64,000 bases of DNA, taken from NCBI RefSeq assembly GCF_023913755.1, contig NZ_JAMXBJ010000050.1, forward strand, positions 248,001 to 312,000, given 5' to 3'. The notes beneath the pieces were generated by a model. The model had not been told where the DNA came from. It did no database searches and saw only the letters and a program-made list of their open reading frames with translations. This DNA comes from Pseudarthrobacter cellobiosi (GTDB lineage Bacteria > Actinomycetota > Actinomycetes > Actinomycetales > Micrococcaceae). A program made the position numbers and the translations under genes. Every line of letters begins with the position of its first letter. The first letter of the stretch is position 1. Of the stretch, positions 15,549-24,185 are shown in pieces.

Positions 15549-18340
15549 TGGACCACTTTCGTTGCAATCGGTATCCAGCAAAGTACAGCCACCAGGCCGG
15601 CGACGCCGGCCCATAGCGCGGCATACGGGGCAAGTAGGAGCCCGATGCCCAGCGCGCCCAGGACGCCCAGCGGCAGGGCCACCGTGCCCACCAGCGCGTT
15701 TTCGAAGAGCCGGACCTGGCGGAGCATGTCCGGGTTCCAGCCCATGGCCTCAAGGATGCCCAGGTACTGGCGTTTGGCGTTGAGCTCAAACCGGCCGGTA
15801 ACCAAGGTCAGGACCAGCCCCACTGCGACGCCGGCAAGTGCCAGGAGCATGCTGGGCAGCGCCACGCTTGCTGCGGCCAGTCCGCTGAGGGCGCTCGCTC
15901 CGGCGGCACGGGGAATGTCGATGAGCAAGGCCACCAGCCCGCCCACCGCGGCGCCGAACACGCCGACTGCGACGGCCAGGGACAGAGTGTTGAACTTGTT
16001 CGTGCTGAGCTGCCGGTTGGCAAAGGTCAGCGGGGAGTCCACCGGGATCAGCCGCTCGTCGTGCTGCGGTTCCTGGTCCACCACATCACGGTGGCGCAGC
16101 TGTTGGGCGGCGAAGAAGGCCGCTGCCGCATACAGGACCAGGACGGAGGCTGAGACGATGGCTGTGGTCACGCTCCAGCTCGCCAGGCTCAGGATGATCC
16201 CGGCTACCGCGAGCAGCGCAGCGCCGACACCGAATTCCTCGAGCACCCAGTTCCTGATGCGCAGCTGGGTCCAACCCATGGCGCGGAGGGTTCCGGCTTC
16301 GCGTTTGCGTTTCCGGATGTAGCTGACGGTGGAGGCGCCGGTCAACAGCGCGGCTCCGCACAGCGTCAGGAAGAGCAGTGTCACGTTGGTCCCGGTGAGG
16401 GAGCCGGAGACTGCGTCCGCTGCATTCTGCCGGACCCAGGACTGCTGGACAGTGCCCAGCGCTGACTCCTTGCCGGCGTCGTCCTTGGAGTATCCGGGGA
16501 CAAAAATGCTGGCGTCCTCACGGGCGGAACCGGCCACAACAGTAGCCTCAAGACCCATTTCGCGGATCTCGCTGGCGAGCTTTTCGACGTCGGGCTGAGC
16601 TTCCTTCCAGCTTCCGGGGGCCTTGGCCCGGACACGTACGGCGTCGATCACGGCGGCGTTGTCCTTGTAGCCGCGTGCTGCGGCCAGGCCGTAGAAGTCG
16701 GTGATGGCACCGGCCGACTGGCTCGCCAGTCCGGTGGCACTGAGTGAAGGCTTGAGTTCGGTACCGGTGACTGTCTTGCCTTCGGCATCCTTGGTGAGGG
16801 TAAACGGAGTGGGGTCGTAGCCACCCAGCGGAAGGCGGTTGACGTCGCCGGCGGCCTTCTCGACAGCCGCGGGGTCGAAGGTCCCATAGACCATGGCCAG
16901 CGGAGCCGCGAGCTTTTCCCCTGTTGCCAGGTCTTCCCGGTAGGAACGTTCATCCACAGGCTCACGCTGGGTCTGGTCCACCGGGGCGCCGTTGGCACCC
17001 TTCTCCGGCAGGCGGTTTACGGTGACCCAGTCGCCGGGAACGGCGGTCTTCTGGACCGCCCCATTGGCCGCGGCGTCGCCGTCCGTGTACTTCGGCGCGG
17101 CAGCGAAGTCGGTGCTCCACGTAGCCGGGGTGTAGAGGCCCTGGTTGAAGTTGCCGGCGCTGCCGAGGAGACCGGAGTGGTCGGTGGAGCCGGGCCAGGA
17201 CAGCGCGAACGGGTCCTTGGACACAAACGGCAGGTAGTCCTTACCGAGGGAACGCGTGGCGGTGCCGACTTCCTTGACAACCTTGCCCGCGGCGTCGATC
17301 TCCTCGATCTTCACGTTGTACTTAAGGTCCAGGGATGTGCCGGAACGGACAACCAGGGGAATGGCCTGCGAGTCCGCGGTCAGCTGTCCGCTGCGCTTCG
17401 CCTGCTGGTACTGCGTCATCAGCGGTGCCCAGTACTTGAGCTTGACACCGAGGAAGTCAGGGCCCTCGTTGAGCTCTTCCAGGCTGATGCCGTTGGTGAA
17501 GAGGCTTTCGAAGTGCCGGCCGATGGCTCCGGCGTTCCGCGCGTCAGCGGGCGGGGCCTTCTCCAGCGGGGCGAGGAAGTCGCCCGCCGAGCCGAGCAGT
17601 GCGCGCTCGGAGACGGGGTCGACGGCGACCACGGACTCGGTCACTTCGGGAGACAGGGGCAGTGACACCGAAAGGTTGAACAGGTTATGTTCGGAGCCGC
17701 CGGCTGGAGCGGGGAATTTGATGCCCGTCTCGCCTGCGGGTGGTGCGATCCGGATGCTGGTGCCCCCGGCAGCCTTCTCCTCGACGAGTTTGGCCTTGCC
17801 CAGGCTGCCCTCGGCCGTGGACTTGAATAGGGTCTGCTCGGAGACACCGTCGGAGCTGACGGCACTGGCGGTCAGGCGGTAGCTCTTGGGGGTATCGCCG
17901 AGCACGGACTCAGCAGCGGGCCATTTGCTGGGATCTGTGGCGCCGGCGGCCTGGTCCGTGGTCGCTGTGCCTGCCAGCCCGGAGTTGTAGCCAAGGTAGT
18001 CCATGGCGTCGAGCCGTGGCGCTTCCAGGTTCTGCGTCACGCGGGACACCAGGCTGATGGGGGCCGCCACGGACGTTCCGGAAAGCTTCCGGATGCTCTC
18101 GAGCTGGTCGAAGCCGATGCCGCCGCCACCGTTGGCGATCTCCGGCTGCATCAGCGCCCCGGAGCCTGCCTTGGCCTGGACCAGGACGTCGTAGAGACCC
18201 CGCGAGTTTTCATCCACCGTTCGGTTGAGTGCGGCCTGCGACTGGCCTTGGACGAGGACCGACAAGCACATGGCTGCGATCAAGATGGCCGCGGTCAGCA
18301 GCAGCACTTTGCTTCTGATGAACCTCTGGACGGCGTTCAT
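15545..18340 (-). CDS. FtsX-like ABC transporter permease with large extracellular domain
   Basis: A 931-aa protein preceded by AGGGAG. An N-terminal helix (residues 12-32, VLLLTAAILIAAMCLSVLVQG) is followed by about 620 residues predicted outside the cell. A helix at the start of the FtsX block (LLFLTLCGAALLTGAS) precedes the cytoplasmic loop IRKRKREAGTLRAMGWTQ typical of FtsX. More helices follow (VGAALLAVAGIILSLASW, ASVLVLYAAAAFFAA), and a second FtsX-type block near 800-925 contains KRQYLGILEAMGWNP. Two KRxxxGxLxAMGW loops show an internal duplication. It is co-translated with the ATPase. Size and topology suit a MacB-like exporter or a cell-wall-associated mechanotransducer. Confidence 0.82.
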   Translation of the reverse strand: MNAVQRFIRSKVLLLTAAILIAAMCLSVLVQGQSQAALNRTVDENSRGLYDVLVQAKAGSGALMQPEIANGGGGIGFDQLESIRKLSGTSVAAPISLVSRVTQNLEAPRLDAMDYLGYNSGLAGTATTDQAAGATDPSKWPAAESVLGDTPKSYRLTASAVSSDGVSEQTLFKSTAEGSLGKAKLVEEKAAGGTSIRIAPPAGETGIKFPAPAGGSEHNLFNLSVSLPLSPEVTESVVAVDPVSERALLGSAGDFLAPLEKAPPADARNAGAIGRHFESLFTNGISLEELNEGPDFLGVKLKYWAPLMTQYQQAKRSGQLTADSQAIPLVVRSGTSLDLKYNVKIEEIDAAGKVVKEVGTATRSLGKDYLPFVSKDPFALSWPGSTDHSGLLGSAGNFNQGLYTPATWSTDFAAAPKYTDGDAAANGAVQKTAVPGDWVTVNRLPEKGANGAPVDQTQREPVDERSYREDLATGEKLAAPLAMVYGTFDPAAVEKAAGDVNRLPLGGYDPTPFTLTKDAEGKTVTGTELKPSLSATGLASQSAGAITDFYGLAAARGYKDNAAVIDAVRVRAKAPGSWKEAQPDVEKLASEIREMGLEATVVAGSAREDASIFVPGYSKDDAGKESALGTVQQSWVRQNAADAVSGSLTGTNVTLLFLTLCGAALLTGASTVSYIRKRKREAGTLRAMGWTQLRIRNWVLEEFGVGAALLAVAGIILSLASWSVTTAIVSASVLVLYAAAAFFAAQQLRHRDVVDQEPQHDERLIPVDSPLTFANRQLSTNKFNTLSLAVAVGVFGAAVGGLVALLIDIPRAAGASALSGLAAASVALPSMLLALAGVAVGLVLTLVTGRFELNAKRQYLGILEAMGWNPDMLRQVRLFENALVGTVALPLGVLGALGIGLLLAPYAALWAGVAGLVAVLCWIPIATKVVQ

Positions 18341-18420
18341 TGGGCTCCCTGAAACCTGGATTGCGTGCGCACACCGGGATCCGCAGGCGGCGGATATATA
18401 GGATTTCCTGCCTGGTGTGC

Positions 18421-18490
18421 AAAAAGTATTGGCCGGTCTGCCGGCCTGGTCCTGAAACAGGACCTAGCCATTGTAAGCAGACCGGCCAAT
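18421..18490 (-). terminator. Branched terminator hairpin after serA
   Basis: On the minus strand a perfect 14-bp stem (ATTGGCCGGTCTGC with GCAGACCGGCCAAT; 18428-18441 and 18477-18490) encloses a second hairpin (GGC-AGGTCCTG-TTTC type, 18443-18469) and is followed by ACTTTTT. It starts 54 nt past the serA stop codon and separates serA from the ABC exporter genes. Confidence 0.75.
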
Positions 18491-18544
18491 CATACGTTGC
18501 CGACGTTAAGGTTCGGTCACGCGTAGTTGATGGCGGTGCGGTTC

Positions 18545-20134
18545 TTAGTCCTCGAGGTCCACTTCGCGGACCATTTCGGCGCCGATGCCTGCCTTGATGG
18601 CGTCAAGCACCTGCTGCGGAACGGAACTGTCGATGGTCAGCAGTGCCAGAACCTGGCCGCCTTCCGTCTGCCGTGCCACCTGCATGCCGGCAATGTTGAT
18701 GTTGTTCATACCCAGGATGTGTCCGATGGTTCCGATCACACCCGGCCGGTCAGCGTAGGCCACCACCACAAGGTGCTCGCTGATGGGGATCTCAACGTCG
18801 TAGCCGTTGACTCCGACGAGCTTCTCCACCTGCTTCGGGCCCGTGAGCGTACCTGCCACGGAGATCTGGCTGCCGTCGCTCAAAGCACCCCGGATGGTGA
18901 GGACGTTGCGGTAGTCCTCCGCTTCCGCCGTCGTGATGAGGCGGACGTTGATGCCGCGCTGTTCGGCGATAACCGGGGCGTTGACGTAGGAGACCTGTTC
19001 GGTCACCACATCGGCGAAGATGCCCTTGAGCGCGGCCAGTTCCAGGACCTTGACGTCCAGCGCCGCGATCTCGCCGGCCACCTCGACGTCGATCTGGGTC
19101 AGGGAGGCATGGGTCAGCGCGGTGAAGATCCGGCCCAGCTTTTCGATCAGCGGGATGCCCGGACGGACGTCGGGGGCAATCACGCCGCCGGCCACGTTCA
19201 CGGCATCCGGTACGAGTTCGCCGGCCAGCGCCAATCGAACGGACTTGGCAACCGAGACGCCTGCCTTCTCCTGGGCTTCATCGGTGGATGCACCCAAGTG
19301 CGGGGTGACCACCACGTTGTCCAGGGCGAAGAACGGCAGGTCCGTGCTGGGTTCCTTGACGAAGACGTCCACGGCTGCGCCGGCGATCTGGCGGTCCTGC
19401 AGGGCTGCGTAGAGAGCCTCTTCGTCCACGAGGCCACCACGTGCCACGTTGACCACGTAGGCGGTGGACTTCATCTTGGTGAACGCGTCAGCGCCGAGCA
19501 TGCCGACGGTTTCCGGCGTCTTGGGCATGTGGATGGTAACGAAGTCCGACTGGCTCAGCAGTTCATCGAGGGTGACGAGCTTGACTCCGAGCTGCGCGGC
19601 GCGGGCCGAGGTGATGTACGGATCGTAGGCGAGGATTTCGGTGTCGAAGCCCTGGAGGCGGGCAGCAACGAGGGCGCCGATGCGGCCCAGGCCGATGATG
19701 CCGATCTTCTTCTCGAATAGTTCGATGCCGGTGTACTTGGAGCGCTTCCATTCACCGTTTTTCAGCGCGGAGCTGGCCTGCGGGATGTGGCGTGCGAGGC
19801 TCAGGATGTGGCCCACCGTCAGTTCCGCTGCCGAAATGATGTTCGAAGTCGGGGCGTTGACCACCATCACGCCGGCCTGTGTGGCGGCTTTAATGTCAAC
19901 GTTGTCCAGGCCAACGCCGGCGCGGGCGATGACCTTGAGGTTCTTCGCGGCGGCAATGGCTTCGGCGTCCAGGTGGGTGGCGGAGCGGACCAGGATGGCG
20001 TCCACGTCCGCGATGGCGGCGAGCAGCTGGGACCGGTCGGAGCCGTCAGTCTGGCGGATCTCGAAGTCCGGGCCGAGGGCCTCGATGGTGGCGGGCGAAA
20101 GTTCTTCGGCGAGCAGTACTACGGGTTTTGACAC
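18545..20134 (-). CDS. serA: D-3-phosphoglycerate dehydrogenase (long, ACT-containing form)
   Basis: A 529-aa enzyme catalysing the first step of serine synthesis. The substrate-binding half begins KPVVLLAEELSPATIEAL. The NAD-binding fold has GIIGLGRIGALVAARLQGFDTEILAYDPY. The catalytic residues lie in NVARGGLVDEEAL and VTPHLGASTDEAQ. After about residue 310 come the intervening (ASB) domain and a C-terminal ACT domain (VVVAYADRPGVIGTIGHILGMNNINIAGMQV), which normally mediates serine feedback inhibition. Length equals the M. tuberculosis type. It lies after ilvC, separated by a terminator, so it probably has its own promoter. Confidence 0.96.
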   Translation of the reverse strand: MSKPVVLLAEELSPATIEALGPDFEIRQTDGSDRSQLLAAIADVDAILVRSATHLDAEAIAAAKNLKVIARAGVGLDNVDIKAATQAGVMVVNAPTSNIISAAELTVGHILSLARHIPQASSALKNGEWKRSKYTGIELFEKKIGIIGLGRIGALVAARLQGFDTEILAYDPYITSARAAQLGVKLVTLDELLSQSDFVTIHMPKTPETVGMLGADAFTKMKSTAYVVNVARGGLVDEEALYAALQDRQIAGAAVDVFVKEPSTDLPFFALDNVVVTPHLGASTDEAQEKAGVSVAKSVRLALAGELVPDAVNVAGGVIAPDVRPGIPLIEKLGRIFTALTHASLTQIDVEVAGEIAALDVKVLELAALKGIFADVVTEQVSYVNAPVIAEQRGINVRLITTAEAEDYRNVLTIRGALSDGSQISVAGTLTGPKQVEKLVGVNGYDVEIPISEHLVVVAYADRPGVIGTIGHILGMNNINIAGMQVARQTEGGQVLALLTIDSSVPQQVLDAIKAGIGAEMVREVDLED

Positions 20135-20185
20135 GAGTGATCCTCTGCGTTGCAGTCCTTGGGATGGAACAAGTCTAGGCGGACG

Positions 20186-20221
20186 GAAAGGCCGGGCTCA
20201 CATTGTTAAGTGAACCCGGCC
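20186..20221 (-). terminator. Terminator after ilvC
   Basis: Minus-strand hairpin GGCCGGGTTCAC / GTGAGCCCGGCC (11 of 12 paired, 8-nt loop, 20190-20221) followed by TTTCC, placed 38 nt after the ilvC stop and before serA. Confidence 0.7.
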
Positions 20222-20258
20222 TCATGATGGCACCCCGAGGAGCACCCGCACAGCAGAC

Positions 20259-21284
20259 TTAGCGGGCTGCGGAGCCCTCTACGTAGTCCTCGTCCGTCTG
20301 CTGCCAGGCGAACAGGGAGCGCAATTCGCGGCCAACGGCCTCGATCGGGTGCTGCTCAGCCTTGGCACGCAGGGCCTTGAACTCTTCGCCGCCGTTGTCC
20401 TGGTCGTCGATGAAGCGCTTGGCGAACGCGCCGCTCTGGATGTCGGCGAGGACAGCCTGCATGTTTTCCTTCACGTCGGGGGTGATGACGCGCGGGCCGG
20501 AGACGTAGTCGCCGTACTCTGCGGTGTCGGAAACGCTCCAGCGCTGCTTGGCGATGCCGCCTTCCCACATGAGGTCAACGATGAGCTTGAGCTCGTGAAG
20601 CACCTCGAAGTAGGCGATCTCCGGCTGGTAGCCGGCCTCGGTCAGTGTCTCGAAGCCGTACTGGACCAGCTGGGACACGCCGCCGCACAGGACAGCCTGC
20701 TCGCCGAAGAGGTCGGTTTCGGTCTCTTCGGTGAAGGTGGTCTTGATGACGCCGGCGCGGGTGCCGCCGATGGCTTTGGCGTAGGACTTGGCCAGGTCCC
20801 AGGCTGCGCCGGAGGCGTCCTGCTCCACGGCGATGATGTCCGGGATGCCACGGCCTGCTTCGAATTCGCGGCGCACGGTGTGGCCGGGAGCCTTCGGAGC
20901 GATCAGGATGACGTCAACGCCCTCAGGTGCCTCGATGTAGCCGAAGCGGATGTTGAAGCCGTGGGCGAAGGCGAGTGCCTTGCCTGGGGTCAGCTTGTCC
21001 TTGATGGAGTCGTTGTAGATCGAGCGCTGGTGCTGGTCCGGTGCCAGGATCATGATGACGTCGGCCCATTCGGCGGCGTCGGAAACGGTCAGGGCCTTGA
21101 AGCCGGCTTCTTCGGCCTTGGCGATCGACTTCGAGCCTTCCTTGAGGGCGATGACAACCTCGACGCCGGAGTCGCGCAGGTTCAGCGCGTGGGCGTGGCC
21201 CTGGGAGCCATAGCCAACAATGGCGACCTTACGACCCTGGATGATCGACAGGTCGGCGTCGTCGTCGTAGAACATTTCAGTCAC
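20259..21284 (-). CDS. ilvC: Ketol-acid reductoisomerase (class I)
   Basis: A 341-aa NADPH/Mg-dependent enzyme of valine, leucine and isoleucine synthesis. I start at GTG 21282-21284 (VTEMFYDDDADLS), with AGGAG 8 nt upstream; the longer frame to 21311 lacks a signal. The N-terminal Rossmann motif is VGYGSQGHAHALNLRDSG, followed by the class I catalytic segments HGFNIRFGYIEAPEGVDV, APKAPGHTVRREFEAGRG and the metal-binding DLFGEQAVLCGG and SDTAEYGDY regions. It is the short, single-repeat form. It follows ilvN by 99 nt in the ilvBNC order common in actinobacteria. Confidence 0.96.
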   Translation of the reverse strand: MTEMFYDDDADLSIIQGRKVAIVGYGSQGHAHALNLRDSGVEVVIALKEGSKSIAKAEEAGFKALTVSDAAEWADVIMILAPDQHQRSIYNDSIKDKLTPGKALAFAHGFNIRFGYIEAPEGVDVILIAPKAPGHTVRREFEAGRGIPDIIAVEQDASGAAWDLAKSYAKAIGGTRAGVIKTTFTEETETDLFGEQAVLCGGVSQLVQYGFETLTEAGYQPEIAYFEVLHELKLIVDLMWEGGIAKQRWSVSDTAEYGDYVSGPRVITPDVKENMQAVLADIQSGAFAKRFIDDQDNGGEEFKALRAKAEQHPIEAVGRELRSLFAWQQTDEDYVEGSAAR

Positions 21285-21383
21285 TTGGGTAACTCCTCTT
21301 GAGTGATTCACTGGGTAATTAGTCTGGGGTGTTGCGGTACTGCACGGGCATTGCGCCGCAGGTGGGGCCGTGCCCCGCCTTAA

Positions 21384-21896
21384 CTAAGCGCTGCGCAAAG
21401 CCCTGTCACTCATGGAGCGGGATCCCCGTCCAACGGCCAGGGTGCCGGACTGCACAATTTCGCGGATGCCGAAGGGCTCAAGCACTGAGAGCAGCGCCGT
21501 GAGCTTTTCGGGGTGGCCTGTTGCTTCAATGACGACGGAGTCTGTGGAGACGTCAACCACTGAAGCACGGAACAGGTCTGCAGCCTGGGTCACCTGCAGA
21601 CGAGTCGCGGCATCCGCACGTACCTTGACCAGGATGTGGTCTCGCTGCACGGAAGATTCGGAGGTGAGCTCAACAATCTTGATCACGTTGACCAGCTTAT
21701 TGAGCTGTTTGGTGACCTGTTCAATCAGGTCACCGTCGGCGTCGACGACGACGGTCATCCGGGACATGCCCGGAACTTCCGTCGGGCCGACGGCCAGGGA
21801 GTTGATGTTAAAGGCGCGTCGGGCAAAGAGGCTCGCGACGCGGGTCAGTACACCGGGCTTGTCTTCAACCAGAACGGACAGTGTGTGGCGGGTCAT
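21384..21896 (-). CDS. ilvN: Acetolactate synthase, small regulatory subunit
   Basis: A 170-aa subunit starting MTRHTLSVLVEDKPGVLTRVASLFARRAFNINSLAVG, a classic N-terminal ACT domain for valine feedback, followed by the ALS_ss C-terminal domain. The start has GGAGG 8 nt upstream, inside the end of ilvB, and lies 2 nt past the ilvB stop, so the subunits are translationally coupled. The open frame to 21983 runs back into ilvB and is rejected. Confidence 0.95.
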   Translation of the reverse strand: MTRHTLSVLVEDKPGVLTRVASLFARRAFNINSLAVGPTEVPGMSRMTVVVDADGDLIEQVTKQLNKLVNVIKIVELTSESSVQRDHILVKVRADAATRLQVTQAADLFRASVVDVSTDSVVIEATGHPEKLTALLSVLEPFGIREIVQSGTLAVGRGSRSMSDRALRSA

Positions 21897-21898
21897 GT

Positions 21899-23806
21899 TC
21901 AGTCCTCCTCTTCCCATTCCGGGGTCATGTTGCGGGCAACCTGGATCTGGTCGTTGCTCACGCCGGCGGGCACCATTGGCCACACCATGGAGTCGGGGCT
22001 CACCACGAAGTCGATGACCACGGGGCGGTCATTGATTTCGAGGGCCTTCTGGATGGTGGCATCAATATCCTCGTCCCGCTCGCAGCGGAAGGAAGCGCAG
22101 CCGTAGGCCTCCCCCAGCTTGACGAAGTCCGGGATCCGCACGGTTTCGTGGCCGGTGTTGAGGTCCGTGTTGGAGTAGCGGCCCTCGTAGAACAGGGTCT
22201 GCCACTGGCGGACCATGCCCAGCGAGGAGTTGTTGATGATGGCAACCTTGATGGGGATCTTGTTGATGGCGCAGGTGGCCAGTTCCTGGTTGGTCATCTG
22301 GAAGCAGCCGTCGCCGTCGATGGCCCAGACCACACGGTCCGGCTCCCCCACCTTGGCGCCCATGGCAGCCGGTACGGCATAGCCCATTGTGCCGGCGCCG
22401 CCTGAGTTCAGCCAGGCGTGCGGGCGCTCGTACTTGATGAACTGCGCGGCCCACATTTGGTGCTGGCCAACGCCGGCAACGTAGATGCCTTCAGGGCCGG
22501 TCAGCGCGCCGATGCGTTCGATGACGCGCTGCGGGGCGCTGAGCCCGTCCTCCGGCTCGGTCCAGCCCAGTGGGTAGGTTTCCTTAAGGTTGTTAAGGAA
22601 CGCCCACCAGGTGGTGAGGTCCGGCGTGCCGGCGGATTCGAACTGTGAGCGGACAGCCTCGGTGAGCTCGGGGATGATTTCCTTGACGGATCCCACGATC
22701 GGCACGTCGGCGGTGCGGTTCTTGGAGATTTCGGCGGGGTCAATATCCGCGTGGATCACCTTGGCGTTCGGCGCGAAGGACTTCAGGATGCCGGTCACCC
22801 GGTCATCGAAGCGGGCTCCGAGGGTGATGAGCAGATCGGACTGCTGCAGCGCCGTGACCGCGGAAACGGTGCCGTGCATACCCGGCATGCCCACGTGCTG
22901 CGGGTGGGAATCGGGGAACACGCCGCGCGCCATCAGGGTAGTGACAACGGGGGCGCCGGTCAGTTCAGCCAGTTCGCGGAGTTCCTTGGAGGCGTGTGCC
23001 TTGACCACGCCGCCGCCCACGTACAGCACCGGCTTGGTGGCCGCGGCGATCAGCTTGGCTGCTTCGCGGACCTGCTTGTTGTGGCCGCGCGTCACCGGGC
23101 GGTAGCCGGGGAGGTCGATCTTCGGCGGCCAGGAGAAGGTCATCTGACCCTGCTGGGCGTCCTTTGCAATGTCTACGAGCACCGGGCCGGGACGTCCAGA
23201 GGAGGCCAGGTGGAACGCCTCTGCCATAACGTGCGGGATGTCGTTGGGGTCGGTCACCAGGAACGAATGCTTGGTGATCGGCATGGTGATGCCAACAATG
23301 TCGGCTTCCTGGAAGGCATCGGTGCCAATCACGCCGCTGGAGACCTGGCCGGTGATGGCCACCAGCGGCACGGAGTCCATGTGGGCATCCATGATGGGGG
23401 TAACGAGGTTGGTGGCACCGGGGCCCGAGGTGGCGATACAGACGCCCACCCGACCGGTAACCATGGCATAGCCTTGCGCGGCGTGGCCGGCTCCCTGTTC
23501 GTGACGGACCAGTACGTGATTCATGCTGGAGGCCATCAAGGGGTCATAGGTAGGCAGGATCGCGCCACCAGGCAAACCAAAAATATCGTCGACGCCGAGT
23601 TCTTCGAGCGAGCGGACAATAGCTTGCGAGCCGGTCATCACCGTTGGGGGTACAACGTTGTTCGGCCCAAGGACAGGAGAGACAGCGGCAAGATCAGCGA
23701 CGACGGCGGGCTGGTCAGCCGTACGGTCGGCGCGTTCCGGAGCCTTGGGGGCTCCAGCGGACTTAGTAGCCATCAGCGAGGGGCTGATCGGCGATCCTTT
23801 GCTCAT
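21899..23806 (-). CDS. ilvB: Acetolactate synthase, large catalytic subunit
   Basis: A 635-aa ThDP/FAD enzyme condensing pyruvate (or pyruvate plus 2-oxobutyrate). Landmarks are the N-terminal domain with the catalytic Glu context LVRHEQGAGHAAQGYA, the FAD-binding middle domain, and the ThDP-binding block GDGCFQMTNQELATCAINKIPIKVAIINNSSLGMV. An alanine-rich 50-residue N-terminal extension precedes the core, as in other actinobacteria. The start follows AAGGAAGAG. Expression is probably controlled by the leader peptide and attenuator immediately upstream. Confidence 0.96.
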   Translation of the reverse strand: MSKGSPISPSLMATKSAGAPKAPERADRTADQPAVVADLAAVSPVLGPNNVVPPTVMTGSQAIVRSLEELGVDDIFGLPGGAILPTYDPLMASSMNHVLVRHEQGAGHAAQGYAMVTGRVGVCIATSGPGATNLVTPIMDAHMDSVPLVAITGQVSSGVIGTDAFQEADIVGITMPITKHSFLVTDPNDIPHVMAEAFHLASSGRPGPVLVDIAKDAQQGQMTFSWPPKIDLPGYRPVTRGHNKQVREAAKLIAAATKPVLYVGGGVVKAHASKELRELAELTGAPVVTTLMARGVFPDSHPQHVGMPGMHGTVSAVTALQQSDLLITLGARFDDRVTGILKSFAPNAKVIHADIDPAEISKNRTADVPIVGSVKEIIPELTEAVRSQFESAGTPDLTTWWAFLNNLKETYPLGWTEPEDGLSAPQRVIERIGALTGPEGIYVAGVGQHQMWAAQFIKYERPHAWLNSGGAGTMGYAVPAAMGAKVGEPDRVVWAIDGDGCFQMTNQELATCAINKIPIKVAIINNSSLGMVRQWQTLFYEGRYSNTDLNTGHETVRIPDFVKLGEAYGCASFRCERDEDIDATIQKALEINDRPVVIDFVVSPDSMVWPMVPAGVSNDQIQVARNMTPEWEEED

Positions 23807-23851
23807 CGGACTCTTCCTTGTGGATCATCTGTGTACTTGGAAATGCGGGAA

Positions 23852-23890
23852 ATAAAAAAACCCCTCAGCCTGGCGGCTTTTCGAGGGGTT
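23852..23890 (-). terminator. ilvB attenuator (intrinsic terminator in the leader)
   Basis: Minus-strand stem AACCCCTC/GAGGGGTT (23859-23866, 23883-23890), with an inner AGCC/GGCT pair, followed by a run of seven T residues. It sits 28 nt after the leader-peptide stop and about 50 nt before ilvB. Upstream leader segments can pair as CGTTACC (23904-23910) with GGTAACG (23972-23978), which would allow alternative folds. Confidence 0.75.
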
Positions 23891-23917
23891 GCGCGTGACG
23901 GTTCGTTACCAGTCGGG

Positions 23918-23989
23918 CTAGTTAGCCACGCGCTTGGTAAGGACGACGGCTGCATCTGCAGCGGCGCAGCTGGTAACGAATGCGATCAT
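23918..23989 (-). CDS. ilvBN leader peptide
   Basis: A 23-codon ORF (MIAFVTSC, then AAADAAVVLTKRVAN), with AGAGGG upstream and a TAG stop at 23918-23920. It contains four Val, one Leu and one Ile codon, including a Val-Val-Leu run close to the stop, and is followed by an intrinsic terminator before ilvB. This is the arrangement of BCAA-responsive transcription attenuation, as known for actinobacterial ilvBNC. A possible -35 TTGACA lies at 24020-24025. TGTGAGAT and ATCTCACA (24009-24016, 24040-24047) flank it as an inverted repeat. Confidence 0.65.
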   Translation of the reverse strand: MIAFVTSCAAADAAVVLTKRVAN

Positions 23990-24082
23990 GCGTTCAGTTT
24001 TCCCTCTGTGTGAGATACATGTCAACGAGGACTGTGCGCATCTCACAGTGTGGACTCCATTGTCCACTGGTTGGCCACGTTC

Positions 24083-24148
24083 CCCAACTGGGTCGCAGTA
24101 ACTGTCGTTATGAGCGCTCATAACGACAGTTACTGCTACCTAGTTGGG
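24083..24148. repeat. 66-bp near-perfect palindrome (interspersed repeat, copy 1)
   Basis: Two 33-nt arms with no loop agree at 31 of 33 positions. The outer end reads CCCAACTGGGT and the inner part carries CTGTCGTTATGAGC on each side. It lies 38 nt after the ilvD stop and upstream of the ilvB leader. Its outer sequence and the CTGTCGTT core recur in a second element at 51512-51577, behind another gene. Confidence 0.85.
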
Positions 24149-24185
24149 CTCAACCAGCGGCCGGAGGTTGAGGAACGAAACCGTG

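Noticed and set aside
20349..21302. A 317-aa plus-strand open frame opposite ilvC
   Set aside because: Antisense shadow of ilvC with no motif or ribosome-binding site.
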